NCBI GenBank assembly: GCA_003864495.1
Contig: ML133420.1
Location: 2,047,238-2,111,237 of the forward strand
Origin: Nemopilema nomurai
Taxonomy: Eukaryota; Cnidaria; Scyphozoa; Rhizostomeae; Rhizostomatidae
Length of the DNA: 64,000 bases
Reading direction: 5' to 3'
Of the stretch, positions 25,336 to 40,463 are shown piece by piece. The translations under genes and the position numbers were made by a program. A model generated the notes under the pieces. That model did not search any database and had not been told where the DNA came from. It worked only from the letters and a program-made list of their open reading frames with translations. Position 1 is the first letter of the stretch, and each line of letters opens with the position of its first letter.

Positions 25336-28299
25336 ATCTTTGGAAAGTATAGGTAGATCTCTCACCATCTGATATTGGTCTTTACATTAAATTGGTAGTA
25401 TGACTACGATAGATAGAAATGTTTAAGAAGTTTAGCAGATGCAAACTAATGGATACTACATCCTGCTATCTGGTAGAGTTAACGAACGGTTCTTGTTACT
25501 ATTTAGCGAAAACCAGGGCTTTAGTATTAAGTTATAACCTATTTAACACTCCTCATTTTGTAATATGTCTATTTTGTTAACTTAGAAATCTGTCACTTAC
25601 TAACTGACTAATTTATTTTTCTACGCACTACAGTTTATGGTAGTATAATGTGTAATTAATGTGATATTTAATTTTTATGCAAAATATTTAATTGAACGAT
25701 CATATTCCGCTATTTTGTCATGGCAGTTGCATCGTCTCATCACTTTATCAATAATATGAACAAAAACGTAAACAGGATGTGATGAATCAGTGAAATGTAC
25801 CTTTATAAAGACACGCAAACGTTCTGGCCTGTTCTATAGTGAAATGTTAACCTGCTTTTCGTCTTTTAGTGAAAAATCAATGATATCATGGATTTTATTT
25901 CCTTTAAACGTCTTTTTACCGACGATGTTGACTTAAAATGTCATGTTTGCAGCAGATTGGCCAATTGGCAATGTTCCAAAGCGCAATTTGAAATTGGTAG
26001 AACTAGTGGAAGTGAATGGCTCGAAAAATTTTGCTACATTTTTCATCAAATTGAATTTCTATTCTCAGTCCAGTTTGCAAATGATGATGCCACACTGGAA
26101 AAAACATCACCTGAAAATTGCTCGTCCAGATGAACTTATTCATTTCGATGAAAATTCACGTTTAGATCACCCAGATTTGACCCATTCTTAAAAAAGGTCA
26201 GATTGTGGCACTTGAACCCCATTTTAGTCTGTCTGTTCGCTGCACCCCGTTCTAAAAGGCCAACATGCGTAAGCGAAAGCGGGTCCCCTGAAGAGAAGAA
26301 AGTGAAATGTTGACCTTTCGATGTTATTGCAGAGTATGGTAATGAAATGCCACGAATCGTGATACACGCTTGACAGTCCTTTCCTGGAAACAAATCCCTG
26401 GTGAGATTAATGGTAATGCCCTTTGTCATGTGAATGCAAACAGAACATGCCGAGGGATTTGCCCGATTATTGCACTGGCTTAAGAGCGAGCTCTAAAGGA
26501 AATAGTCACCCTTTACCGGGTTGATTTACGATGTGCAGTGTTAAGTTCGTCTCAGGCGCGAGAGGAAGCATCACATCGACTTTCGTTAGAAAATATGATC
26601 ATCTCACGAATGCAATACACAGGTGTCATTCTAATCCAACTCAATTATTGAGGGCTTTGCTGGCTGAAAAGTGACGCGTGCTGGAACCCTGCTCTTATTT
26701 GCTTTCGAAAGCTTGTTTCAACATGGACTTAATTAAATGCCGTCCCAGAAACAAGAGAGCTGGCCGTAGGATCACGGAGCTGTCAAAAGCGCCATCTCTC
26801 TTCTTCAATGTTTGCCTCTAAATGAATCATACAGCTTGTACAAGGTCTATTTTTGAAAACCCACGTATAGGGTCTTAAGCAAAGAGCTTCGCAAAGCCCC
26901 ATACATTTACACTGAGAAGCACAGTATGATCATATGTATTCTTAGATATCAAAAGTCGTCGGCTAAGATGAGATACAGTTGGTCAATTCAAGGCTGCTTG
27001 TATTTATTGAGCGAGCCATCGTTATTATCAAAGTAGAACAAACAGATTCAGTTGTTGTCAGTCCTGAACTGCTTTTTGCATTTTAATGAGCTGCTGCAAG
27101 TCTTGTAGAAAATGTAGGAAATGAAAACCCACCATTCGTATATATTATGCTCCTTGTCCTCATGATAAGAATGGCTAAGTTACGGGTTGCTGCAACAAGC
27201 TTCTGTGCTGCCAAAGGTGATTAGAAATTAGGAGAGGGGTGACGCTGGCTTAAACATATTAAAAATGTACAAGGCCGATAACGACTTGATGTTGCAGAGT
27301 AAAGTGTATGGCAAAGCGTGGTATTATAAATTTTCAAGGCAGTCCTCTTTGAAAAAAGTGATGGATGAAGCTGGTTAAGTATGGAGAGTTTAACAGATGT
27401 TGAAATGGTTCTTTCTGTTTAATGCCAAGTGGCCTTATTGCGTCTGTTTGGGGGACATTTTCCAGGAATTCCATCTGGCTTTTGTGGTTACAACGAAAGT
27501 GATGGCTATTTCGAATCATTACCCTTTCTTCAGTTTTTCACATGTTTTCGCGACTACAGTAGTACCATAGTGTTAGAAGATATAAAAAGACTGTTGCAAC
27601 ACTTGTTAGGAATAATTTCCAACTCAGACTAGAAACAAACGTACCATTGTTTCAAAAACAAAATAGAAAGTCAAACAGTGATGAATGCAAAAATCCACTA
27701 CGATATTTGGGGTAGGGAGTGAGCCATTCAAATTGGCAGAAACCAAGTGATACCGAGAACCAGTTGAAAGCCCTCATTAGTGCCTCTCTGGAAGCCAGAA
27801 TTTGGTTGATCTTGGTTAAGGAGAAACAGCCAACAGAGGTCGGCTGTATATATCTATTTCGTATATCCACTCTACATGTTATTTGAGTTTGAGCAGAGTC
27901 GCCAGTTGAACATCCAAAAGGCAACAGAACTTGATCAAGTCTTAATAGCATGTATTACAAACTGACTAAGGATATTACGATTCTGACACCCACATGCCAA
28001 AGAACATGTCATAACAATTTTGTTTAAAGACGTAATCTAATTACGCTTAAAGTTAATCTAATGAAACAGTTTAAAGTTAGGAATTTCTAAATCTACATTT
28101 GTGGACTTATGAAATAGTTCTGGAATTGCGGTGCAAATGACGATGGAACGGTTAAGTCAAAAGCTGTTTTGCTTGTCTTCTTCGATGGCTCACGAAAGTG
28201 CATCTCGACATTTGAATAATTAGGCATTGCTGTCCCTTAAAGGTGGCTTCAACTTCTTTTCACTGACTGCTTCGAAATCGACTGTTCCATTTTGCATTG

Positions 28300-28490
28300 T
28301 ACCGCATCGCACCGTAACGCCGCATGCTGCACCAACCGTGCCACGCCACACCGTGCCCTACTTTGCCACCCTGTTGTACCGTACCGCACCGCACTCTCCC
28401 GCACAACGCTGTACCGCACCGCAAAATGCCGCAACGTACCGTACTACACCGTGCCATAACGGCCAGCTCTGCGCCGCGCCGCACTGCAAC
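28300..28490. repeat. Degenerate pentanucleotide-like tract (ACCGY / CCGCA)
   Basis: About 190 bases rich in ACCGCACCGCA, ACCGTACCG and GCCGC steps, much more GC- and C-rich than its surroundings. The unit is close to 5 bp but badly degraded. It leaves one plus frame (28227-28547) and two minus frames open; this looks like a by-product of composition, not coding. Confidence 0.8.
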
Positions 28491-31400
28491 AAATCATCGG
28501 CAGAAGCTTTAAAGTTATTTGAGACTGCAAATGATAGGACATTCTAGTTCGCTTCCTCAACCCCTAAATCCTCAAGAAAAACGAACCATAAATAGATGGG
28601 TCTCATCCCGACCTTCCTAACGGGATGAACTGTTGCTTAATCCTTAGTAACAATGTTCAAACCCCTCCGATACCTCGGAATAAATATTCCTACAAACAGC
28701 GCTGCACCTTCACGTCAGCTTTTGATATTCGCCGTTACGCGCGTTGCGACATAGTGCCGCGTTAATCTACACGCATGGTGGTACGCAGCGGCAAATCATG
28801 TCAGGGGAATTACTCTGCCAGAGACCACGTGACCCAAGGTTTAATCAGCGATACAGTGATGATTCACAGTTAAAAAAGTTTTTGCTCTTTAGGTAAAGTT
28901 ACTAGAATTTGTTATCAATATTAACAACGTATCTTTTTTAAGCTTGAAATATGGCTTAAAATTTATACTGTTCATCTTGTTTATCATTTTTAATTCATTA
29001 GATAATAAACAACATTGAACATGAGTAAAAGCCAGCTGAGATTCGGCATCTGCAAAAAGTGTCATTCTTAGGGTCTAATCTAAAATTTTGAGTTTTAAAA
29101 CATCTAAAATCTAAAACATTTCTAGCTATTATAAGAAGTATTGCTTGAACATTTTTAAATAACATTTTTGATCTTCATTGACATAGCGGCCCTTGGATAG
29201 AACCACTTTATTCAGTTTAAACAACGAATGTCTACGAGTAACAGACCAGCCTCTAAGCTACAAAGGCTGCACTGCAAAGGCATGGAGAGTGAGGAGAGAG
29301 GGGGCAAGAAGGCCATAGTGCAAAAGCAAAAGAGAAATATCTTCTCATCATAACTCTATTGCTGAAACTTTTGAAACTGTGTGTTGGAGAATAACGACCC
29401 ATAGACAGTTTTAGCACAGTGAGTTCCTGTTTCCACGAGCTTGGTACTGGCTTTAGTCAGCTCCGACGTTTTCTACGGTTAAACATGTCAAGAGAAAATG
29501 TTTCTGTAGTATTATTGACAAACACGTCGCTTGTCTTGTGTCCCGTGTCTGCCCTGTTTTGTTTATTGCTTCAAATGTGAGCATAAGGCCAGAAGAAAGT
29601 CTCTTAAAGAGTTGACAAGTTGCCATAGCCAGAACATGCTAGATTGTGCTTCGAAGGCTTAAACTTCTGCATGACGTCACTCCGGCTGACAGTCTGAATG
29701 AGAAGGGCTAAATCTTGGCACCATCCTTCAATTGGATGTATAGTGGAGAACCTATATTTTGTCTCAATATAGCCAAGCATTGTTTTGGGAAGAAGTTTGT
29801 GGCCTCCCGAAGGATTATCCCAAGATCACCTCTTGTTCTTGTTACAAATTTGCTTCAAAGGGACGACAGAAAATAGCGATGTAGGCTGAGAGTAAATAAG
29901 CAGTGGAATGGAGCCAAAATAAATCTCATAGCTGTCAAATAAAGTACACTTTGCTTTCTTTCTAAGGCATCCTGTGACAATATGGTAATCTCACATTTCT
30001 TTCGCAAACATTGCAATTTAATGAGAACGTCCACAAACAGACGTGAGTGACCTTATCGCTGCATCGCAAGTTACGCTAATGCCTAAAAATAGCACAGCTT
30101 CATTAAAAAAGAACCGTCGCATTACAAATAATCTGGCAGGGATGCTTCGATAGTTCCCTTTATGCTATATATATTTTGGTGAAAGCTGTAATCTGTCTTT
30201 TATTCACATATGAGGTGTTGTATGTTTTCGGTAAGCTGCTTGCACTGTTTCGCTTCCATTGTGGTGACTGTCTCATGGCTTGTGCTGTGACTTTGTCGCA
30301 CATCCGAACCAGCAGAGGAAATACAATCTTGCCTGTGCGGATGCAGCCTGGCCCTGATATTTGCTTTGGCCTTGTAGACGCAAAGAACTAAGCCAAATAG
30401 ACACACATGAGCTAGAAGCACCCCATGTGTTTTAGTGGATGAACAGTCACTTAGCCGCCAATGCATGGTTTTGACAAATAGCCCCTGATCCGGTGTATGC
30501 AAGATGAAACAAGATAATTTTGACATAATAACGCTTGCTTGTACCAGCATTGGCGGCAATATATAACCTCATTTATAAAAACAGATTATCTTTCCAATCC
30601 TGGCGTTCAATTTGCTGATGCCAATGGGACGTCCAGGTTTCCAAAAATGCAACAAAAATACACTATGCTATATAAAATAAATGTATGTTATACTCTATGC
30701 TATATGTATGTCAACATGTATGTCAATAGCACAAGTGGAGGAAAACATATTGTTCCTAACTTTAGAATTTTGTCTTGCTTTTTGTATCAACTTCATCAAA
30801 GAAAGGCGCACTGGTAATGTATGACCGCCAGCCAATAAATTTGGATAGTAGATGAAATATTGAATCAGACTTCCTAACTTATGATGCAATGTCTATTTCA
30901 TGACCATTTGTCGGATCCATAATACAATATGGTTAAGAATATGAAACTGTTGGACTTTCCGGCAATCATTCTGTTCACTTATCTGTAACATTATCAAATG
31001 TGTTCATGACATTTTATGATAGAACTTTTCGTCAATGCCCTCTCTTTACTGCATATCTAGCATGCCATTTTTAGTTCAACTGCCTCCTTCTCGCGAGGCA
31101 TCTTCCAAAATTACCACTATAAGCTCTACGTTAAAAAATTTTCAGTTTTTTAAGATAACTGCAGAATTGTTTAGTGATCATGCCCTTGTGCTGAAGATGT
31201 CCTGTCACATTGCCAGTAATCATGATTTTTTTTCAATTTAATTATATGAACTTTATAGGGATAGAAAAGCTGATTGATTTTGCCTGTCTCTTTAATTGAT
31301 ATCAGGATTTCGTAGGAAGAAAGCACTGATCATCTTCAGACCCAGAATGGGCATTAAGTCTATTATTAGTTTTATAAGTTTATTTAACCCCCAATAACCA

Positions 31401-34326
31401 ACATGACCGGTACATTCAATTATTCCATCAGGATGTACAAGGGAATACTGGAGGGAAGTAGATGATTGAATTTATAACCAAATCACCCATAATCGTTTTC
31501 CATTATTCGTTGGTATCTTTAAAGTTGGCAATCTATATCTAAATTTATTAAGCCTTGCTAAGCCAAATGAACGTAAGATAAAATTATAGAGATGATTAGG
31601 TCCTCTTAAGACACCCATGTACCCATGGCCAGTTCACCGTTTAATGACTCAGTCTGCTTCATTTGCATTTGATTTGGCGTCTTATCATACAAATCTACAA
31701 TAATCTATTAGTTATACACCGTAATCACGTAATGAATATGCCTTCTGTAAACAAGATGAAAATACTCGGAGCTTATACTTATCAGTTTATAATGCTCATT
31801 AGTGGGGGGTCATCCTTCATTCAAAATAAATCTCAAGGGAATGGTTTTAGCCGTTCTCACAAATAAGCAAATCGCGTTTACTTTTCATATTAGATCGTTA
31901 GAGAATTTTGCAATAGACTCTTTGTTAATTTTCATTTACGATATTTTCTAAATAAGGAAATGCGAGTCTTTTACTTAGGTTATTGAATTAGAGACGCCCT
32001 GTAAATTTAAATTCTTCAGATAAGATAAAGAGCTCAGGCTTGGGGAGAAATTATGATGCTGACGACTCCTGATTAGGGTCCTTATTCATTGTAAAAACAT
32101 GGCTAGCATATGCTGGACTACTTCTATCGTCTTAATTGCACTTCAGTTTCTCTCCTTAGATCACATGCATTTCTTTTAATGTTCACCACTTGCCTCGAAC
32201 AATGCTCGCTCAACTCACAAAAGCAGTTAGTGTGAAACCATTATGGAAATAAGTTTTGTGACGCTCCACTTCTTTCCGGCATGTTAACAAAAATTTTTCC
32301 ACTCTACTTCTCGATATCTTTTTTTTAATGTTACTGTCCAATCTGAAGCAATGCTCTAGAGACTTAGTGTAGTTTACCCGTCGTAGCAAAGAACACAGAG
32401 TGAACCATTCTGGCAAATCGTTGTTAAGATATTTTGTTATTATCGGCTTCAATTGTTGTTTTGAATTGGGAAGGCAATTCCACACGATGATGCTTCTAGA
32501 TGACTGCATAAATTATTTTACATCATTTGCTATGGTTCACATATTAAAAACTTATTATACATTGTAAGAGTTTTGGGGTGGTGGGCTTTGAAATATAAGC
32601 AAAGAATCCAATTTGCAGTTCTACAAAAGTAAGACAAAGTACTACCATGGTAATGAATTCTGAAGGAAAATTTTGCACATATTGTTTAATAATCATTTAA
32701 TTTGTAGAACGCTTTTAGACAGTTTTGGTTGTATCACAATAGGTCTTATCGTTATTAAAACAAAATCACTGAGTTTATCATTCTAAAACATTATCGAAAA
32801 TGTAACAATGTTGGCTTTCACCTAATCTATGTAGGCCCAAAAAGTCCCTCTGCCATCTCTATCATATTGCATGCCACGAGTTTGAATTCTTCCGTGAAAC
32901 GAAGCCAATCAGCTTAGTCGTCGTTGTTTTTGATTGTATTGTCGTTGTTGTTGCCATTTATGTTGTGGTTGTTGTTCAAGTTTGGTTTTACACCTTTTGA
33001 AAGGTTTCAGCAAACCTCATAAACTCTATCTCTATGAAATAACTGGCAAACTACACTTTCAACGAAGAGTTTCCTGAACACTTGTTTGAAGCTTTAAAAT
33101 AGCTGCTTTAAGATCTGTAAAAACAAGATTTACAATGCTAAATTGAGATGAGATGCTTTGACTACAAAAAAGCAGTTGAATTAAAGTTTGATGCTTATTG
33201 TTTCAAAAAGAATTCGTAAATGAAAGATACAAAATATTTTGAGTTGTACTATTCTAGCCTGATGCATGCTATAGTTTTGAAGAAAATGCAATAAAAAAAA
33301 AGTAAATACGTAAGACAGGTTTCGGTTCATTTTTTAGATGTAAGACAAGATTACACAGCATTCAGCACCCTTTTCGATGTTTCGCTTGCAGCAGAGATTG
33401 GCTTCTGAAGAGACAGCTGTACCCCTCTTTCTGCCTCCCTATTTGCTTCTTCACTTTCAGGCCTGCAACTGTCTTGTCATTTGCCGGCAGCTGTTGACCT
33501 TGAAATCCAACTCCATTGGCCAATAAAGATGACGAGGGTTATACTGCGGGATGCCCTAAAAGTCTTTTAAGCGAAGCTATAGAAGCATGCGCTGGTAGCC
33601 AAATCAAACAATGCTAGCTGAGGTCAGCTAAAATTAGTTTCTGCGTTTGCCAAGTGAGTTCCGTCAACCATAATCTATATTGGTGCTAACCTAGAGTCTA
33701 ATGTAACGGGAAAATGGTATTTCTTATTTACTCTACGTTAACTTCTCTTGGAGTTTCAATCAAATCTGGTTGGAGAATTCTCCACTTCTGCTAGTTCATT
33801 GGACAGCATTCGGCTCCTGTCACTTGAGTTTTACAAAATTAGACCAACCCTCTTAACCTTTCCCAAACCAACAACCTTTGGCGCAAAATATAGGACATGT
33901 CACCTAGTCTTTTTAAAGAGTTTCCAATTATACAACTTCTGGTATCCTCTGTGCCTGCCCCATAACATTCTTTTTACGCTTATGGGTCATCGATAATTTG
34001 TCTGCTCACAGCTTTCCCTCCCCTGTAATTCTACTTGGCTTTGGCAAGGGAGATTAAAAACCATATAGGCGGCTCTAAAGAAGAGTATTAAAAGTTTGGT
34101 CTCGTAGTCAGTTTCTTCCAGTTAGTTTCACCAGATATTACATAGACATTAATTGCAGAAGTGATATTGATTCTGTGATGCTACAAAATGACATCAATGT
34201 CTATGATTTGTAGGTTTTTTCCCAAACATGCCCACTTTAAAGTTGACTGGCTTTTTATAAAAGCCTATTGTCCATCATTTCTACAACGCCCATCTCGTTG
34301 GCTATATTCAAAGGTTACAATGTGTC

Positions 34327-34558
34327 CAGGGGTGTACCAACCGGGGGAGGGGGTGTTGTTGTACATCAGATTCTTTGGAAAGTTGGTCAGTAAACATTAC
34401 GGATGGTTGATAAATGTTATGTATTGTCGGTAGATACGTATCTCGACTCTATATAGTAAAAATGTAAGTGTATATTTCATTGACAATTCGTTGTAGGACA
34501 CATTAGGAATAGCACGTGGAAGGTCTCATTTGCTCATAATTGGCAAGGTACGCCCCTG
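34327..34558. mobile_element. hAT-like miniature inverted-repeat element (232 bp)
   Basis: The left end is CAGGGGTGTACCAACC and the right end, read from the other strand, is CAGGGGCGTACCTTGCC; these are typical of hAT termini. The flanking octamers AATGTGTC (34319-34326) and ACGGTGTC (34559-34566) match at six of eight positions, as expected for an aged 8-bp target duplication. No transposase is encoded, so this is a non-autonomous copy. Confidence 0.7.
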
Positions 34559-37500
34559 ACGGTGTCCTGCCTCTATTTCAACAACGACCCTCTCGCACGA
34601 CAGTTGTGTCTATATAAAGCTAGTCCTGACAGTTTCTTCGCCTCAGAGTTGAGAGTCGTCGACCTCGCGACAGTTCGGTTCATTTTGGCGCTTCAACCTT
34701 CTCTGCGACAAGCTTAGGCCGTTGCCTCCCGACAAAGTGAATGAAATCTGCTCACGAAACGGAAAGATATTCTACATAAAATGCAAACGAGAGTACTTAT
34801 GAGGAGGTTTCTTCAAGCAATGAGTCTGTGAAGAAATTAGACATATCGTCTTCAAGCAGTTTAGCATTGCTTCCTAAAGTGTATGACAACTAGGGTGTGT
34901 TTTGGTTAGCAAACACATGCACATAATATATTGTTCCCAATTCCTGACGTATTCATGAGACCAAGACTTCTACTGTCGTACCAGCACATGTCTTTATCAG
35001 GGTCTTCACTCTGATCGAATTGTTTTGATTAATTTGATTTGGACTTTTATCAAATTAAGAATGACCTGTAGTCCTCAAACCATCTTTCAATAAAAAGCAA
35101 TATATTCTCGTGTGTAAAAAAATTTGACAAAGAAAGCCTACATTTCCTGCGATTTCTGACAATATTATTGTCACTTTGATAAACTTGAAAATATACCCTG
35201 GCATCTAATTGAACATTCCAACAAAACATCATTTAAAATTCAATGCTATGAACGTATAAAATTCATAATTAAAACTGTTATTCTTTGTGATTTCGTGGGT
35301 GTTCTTCAAATTTATTTTGTTTTCCCTAAGTGAAAGCTCCATAATCCACAAAAATTAGTTGGTGTAATACCCAATGTCTTTAGTTCATGAAATATTCTAT
35401 TTTCAGGATGTTTTCATTCCACTTCAATTACTCAGCTTTGCTAAACCTGTTCGTATAACATGTCTTATTGCAAAGCTATCAAATTCATTTTGTATTTTCT
35501 ATCATACCTATCACTGTCTCCAAGGCATCACGTTTTCCCAATAAGTTCTCATTAAACTCCAAAATTGTTTCCAAATTTACAACTGGCCTTGTAATTGCAA
35601 TAAAGATCTTTGCGCCCATAGAGATCTCGATATTTGAATTCCCATTCAATAAAGTTTGATTGGCAATGATTAAAAACAACGTTCTTCAACTGCTGAGATC
35701 ATTTGAAAATAATGCGCAATACGTTTTGTATAACGACAGTTGGGCAAAAATCCGAAAACGCATTTTACTATGAAAACTAATTTACTGTCCTGTATACTTG
35801 AGTCAGGTAACTTTTGTCGCCTGTGTTTTAATATTGACTGCCAAATAGTAGGATATATTGATTTATCTTTCTCGGATGAGTTCACGCAACTTATGATAAA
35901 GACAAGTTGAATAGCATGGTGGCTCTAGTTTATTGGCGGAGAAGGAACTACTATTCGAAAAGGAGTATTCCAGCATTATGCATTCGCAAAAAGATTTTTC
36001 ATTTATTGTCCAGTCACGTTAAGTTGGTTCTCAGAGCAGATAAAGAGCTAGAGTTAGAAAGTGGTGTTGTACTAGGGGTGTTGCAAAGATGGCAGAAGTC
36101 TATTGAGCTGAGAATAATGATGACATGGGATCAAATCGAACTGAAGTTAGCTTTTTATTGAAAATTGAGTTAAATAGCTTGGAGACCATCTGTGGTTTAT
36201 AAATAACCATGGCAAAGATTTGAGGGGTATGGTGATTTAATGGCCATTTCCTGATTAAAAGGGGCACAAGTTTAATTAGACAAATACTGGGGCCTCATAT
36301 CTAGGTACGGTCGTAGCCTCTTGGGTAAAGGTCCCGAATCCCATGAGAAGTCAATGCAAAACACTTTGCTAAAGATGGCAAATTTGCTGTATACTTAGGG
36401 GAAAGTTATTAGGGGAAAGTTTTATTTGTTAGTCAAATATTTAAGATCCTTTTAAAACCCAAAACTACAATTCATAATAGTTTGTATGATGATTAAATAA
36501 GTCACTGCTCTTTCCAGAGTCTTGGACAAGCAGTGAGTATCTGGAGTAGGCGGGTTACATGGCTGGAAATCCTGCAGAATTAATTTAAGGCATGTTTGGA
36601 TTTTACTCAGATTACCAAGAAGACTTGTCAATTAGAGTAATCAATCCTGTAACCAAGAGAGCAATGAGATATTGGCCGTTTCCATCTTTCCGTATCTCGG
36701 ATACGGAACATTGCAAAATCTACCAATAGAACTTCTCAGTGGTGCTCCAGTAAGTCACGTACCACTAATATTCTAGCTACTAGTGTACGTGGCTTTATTT
36801 TGACGCTTATATTACACGTGCATATTTAATAGCAGGTCAGAATTATCGCTAATTAACCCTTATCTGCCCTATACTCTGTGATATGTTATTTTTCCCATCT
36901 GGCGACCTTCCCTGTCTATACTGGAAAAAAAGAATTGCGGTGACTGAAAAGGACTTTCCATTTTTGTTCATAGAGACGACATCGACTGGTTGGACGAACT
37001 TCTTGGAACTTCAAGTTCCAACAGATGAATTGTCACACTGTCGGTTGGTGGTAAGTAGGTGATGTGACAGCACCACTTGGTCCAAGTCTTTTTTCGCAGA
37101 CGGCTCTTGACACAGCGGTGAAGGAAATCATAAATATCGTGGCAAGCTGGAAATATATTAACGAGGCTTTGCCAAATATCTTTGAATTAGAGACACTCGT
37201 AGCGTTCGATGATGCGCAGTTTCCAAACTTTGTCCATGGACCCAGCCTGACCCCCGTGAAACAGTCCCTGAATGACCCCCTGAATGCCATATTTTGCTGT
37301 CACACAAGATATAGGGTATATTCACAGTATAGCAGTAAAGAGAAGCGCACTGAAATGAATCGAGGAGAGCAATTTTGTTTACTACATGCCGTATCGCTTT
37401 CAGGATATGAGCTAGCGATCGAAGATAGTTGGTAGGAAATGATGTACTCCGCGATAATATTGAAATGAATGTAAACTTGTGGTTTTTATGTAGGAGAACA

Positions 37501-40410
37501 TTTGGCTAATTTAAGCTTATTAAAATTTTTGCGCGATTTCAAGGCTTTCAAGTCCACATGCCAGAAAGCATGAGTCGTTCAGAGTTGAGCATAAACAGCT
37601 TAAGTGATGGCTGCTCAAATTGAGACCAATGTTTATATTGTCCAATGAAAATTTGCGTAGTCGTACAAATTTCAAAGGCTGAAAGCAGTGTTCCGTTATC
37701 TTGTCGAGTTGCGTTTTGAAAAGATTTCGCAAAACCCTCCCTCTTTCTGCCCGAAGATAGAAATTCTCCCATGAATTTCATTGGAGAGTAAATACGCGCG
37801 ATTTTTCTCTTAGTTACATTCTCTAGTTAGTGCGAAGAGATTTAGGCCAAGCGCCCAAGCCGCTCAGCAAGTGCAAAAATAGCCACTTGATAATTACAAA
37901 TATCTCGCGGGACACTGCAATATGCTCCCAAGAGAAACTAGGACAGCAAGTTCGATGTCCCGGATAATTAAGAGATTTGTTTACTTTCTAAAAAAAGGCC
38001 ATGGTTGGAAATTAGGCGAGCAATCACTATAACAGCCAGCGACTGACTCAAAACGCTTAGAAGAAAAGTTCTGAACATATGAAGGTAAATGCTGACTTTC
38101 TGCACGTTTATTACTACGTGCTTAAAGAACCCCAGTGTTTGATAAAGTCAGATGTTTACAGTCACTATGTCACAGCGAAGAGCTTCGAGCGATATGCCCT
38201 AGCCAAAAGGTCGCTGCAAGGTGACTTCTCTTGTCCTCAGGCAGCAATCCTTTTCCTGAAACGATTTTACAGAGAAGAAAAGGATAAAGTCTAATGTGCA
38301 ACTATCGGCAAAACTGTGATGCGATAAAGCATTTGCTAGAATTCTTTAATCACTGCTAGAAGTCATTACATTGTTCATTGTATCCATGCACTTGATATCC
38401 TGTCTGTCAAACCTGTTTTTTTACGGAACTTATAGATTGCTGATATGAAGTTTAGAAATCAATGTCAAACTTGTGTGATTTGTATTGCCTTTATAAAGGA
38501 TAAAGCACAAAAGCCCTGAAAACTTGTCAAAATTCAAAATGGCTTCACATGAAGCCCTATGAGCAATGTCGATTTAGTATTGATATGACAAAGGTATTTG
38601 AAAGTGAAACAAATCTTTGTTATATTCAAAAAGTAACGAGGGGAAAGACCGAACAAAAAGGAGGATGGAGAAACTGAATTTTCTTTATAAAAGAAAAATT
38701 CAGAATTAACGAGAAGGAAATCAAATCAACCCTTGCCTACGCCTAATCTTCTTTGCCCCATGTCTCACAATGGAAAGGAAATTAATCAGAATATTATTTG
38801 CAAACAGTTACTGAATTCTTATCCGTTAAATGTTCCAGCTTAGCGGTCAATAAGCTTTATCAGTGATACCTGGGCTCTTTGAACGCCAGTTCCCAATTAA
38901 TGGCTATTTTTTGCCAAAATGTGTACACGTTGAAATCACTGTTTTTCTTCAGAAATCAATATGCTTTATTAAGATCCACGCAACTAGTCGGGTGTAGGCC
39001 ATATTTCAAGATAAAGACAGTCCAAATGGATAGGAAGCAATCGAGCTAGGACAGTGCCACTTAGGACACGTTGAAATGTGGTACGATTTTCGACTGAGGA
39101 TAGTTTTAACTGAGGGCCAATTAGCAATGAATGAACATGGGCTTGGCTTGCAAGCTGAAACTGCACAGACGTTAAAAGCCCTCTGGTTTGGGGCAATGAG
39201 ACCCTATTGAACTGTAACTCTTGATTAGAACAAGATAAAGGACAGGTAAATGGGTGAGGTTTCGTGCAGTAACAAACAAAAATATCAGCTTTCCATTCAT
39301 CCACTAGGGCACGGTTTCGACAACGATCTTATTCAAAAGGCTGACGGCAAGAAACAGAAAAAGGTATGATCACATACAACGAAATGGCCTATCTCTGTAT
39401 TTACCAATCTTGTAAGAGAGTTTTCAGAGCAGGAATGCGGTAATGCGCAGAAAGGTCAGCACCTTCGCAGAAGCGATTCCAGGTACTATGAATGAACAGT
39501 GGGCGATATATGACAAATGGAGGCTGTACAATCCTACTACCCTAAACGCATACGTCATTTTAAAAGGTAATGCCACCTCCTTCTGACGCATCCTTTTTAA
39601 ATGTAAAAAAAATTAAGAATTGATTCTAAAAATAACTGGGGCAGCAGATTCCCTTTGAAACCCCATGAGCACCATTATTGCAGGTATCACACTGTAGAAA
39701 ACTCTTGCACGAAATTTAAACGGCTCGGTTCCTACAAAGATTGTGCAAAACGTTATAATTCACTGCATCATTTAAGTGCTGTAAAGCTTTGAACTACGTC
39801 GACGATGATAGATAGAACAGGAAGATCATTTCTCATTGCACATCTCACTAGAGTTTTCTCTCCATTTCCTGAACATATGGTGCTTTTAAAATATTTTATA
39901 AGATTGGAAGCTTCAAAGCTGAGAATATAATGAAATAGACCTAAGAATGCCGCTTCTGATTACTGAATAGCAATGGCGAACCTGACTTAAGTTTAAGTGT
40001 TTTTCAGCTTCAATATTGTTTTATCCTTGTTTATGACAGGAGGCACAGCTTTCTCTTGACAACTGGAAAGGCCTTCTAAAATGTCCCATTATGTGCAATG
40101 TACCAAAGTATCCATAGATGGATGAACAGAGTCGTCGAGAAAGAAATTTAGGGCATTGAATCATACTCTGTGACTTTGTCAGGTGCCTCACCAATGAAAC
40201 AACGTTAACCTAGTTTTCCTCATCATTAATAAGTCGTGCAAATTCTTTCTCGGCGGGGCAATGGGAGTTCGGAGGGAACGCTCTTCGTGAATCATGAATC
40301 AAAGCGGGGTGACCCATCACGTAGCGCAGCTGCTGGGATCTGCCGCTCGCGAGGTTTACGAGCTGAAATCGGTCTTATTTGAAAGACTGGTTTTAATGCT
40401 AATTGGGAGC

Positions 40411-40463
40411 TTAAGCGATCGTTAAAACCAGCTATCGTCAGTCAACGCTGTTGCGATCGCTTT
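40411..40463. repeat. Inverted AAGCGATCG / CGATCGCTT pair in a GC-richer patch
   Basis: AAGCGATCG and its complement CGATCGCTT lie about 30 bases apart within 40250-40480, which is richer in GC than its flanks. It could be a regulatory site or chance; I see no gene next to it. Confidence 0.45.

Noticed and set aside
28227..28547. 106-codon frame over the CCGYA tract, repetitive product
   Set aside because: Open frames occur on both strands because the tract lacks A+T-rich stops; explained by composition.
30200..30559. 119-codon minus-strand frame
   Set aside because: No motif or splice context; overlaps an equally open plus frame.
32210..32509. 99-codon minus frame containing VWNCLPNS
   Set aside because: A single WNxLP-like word is not enough for a retrotransposon call and the rest is unrecognised.
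37064..37435. 123-codon plus-strand open frame
   Set aside because: Not recognised, and no supporting neighbouring exon; probably chance.
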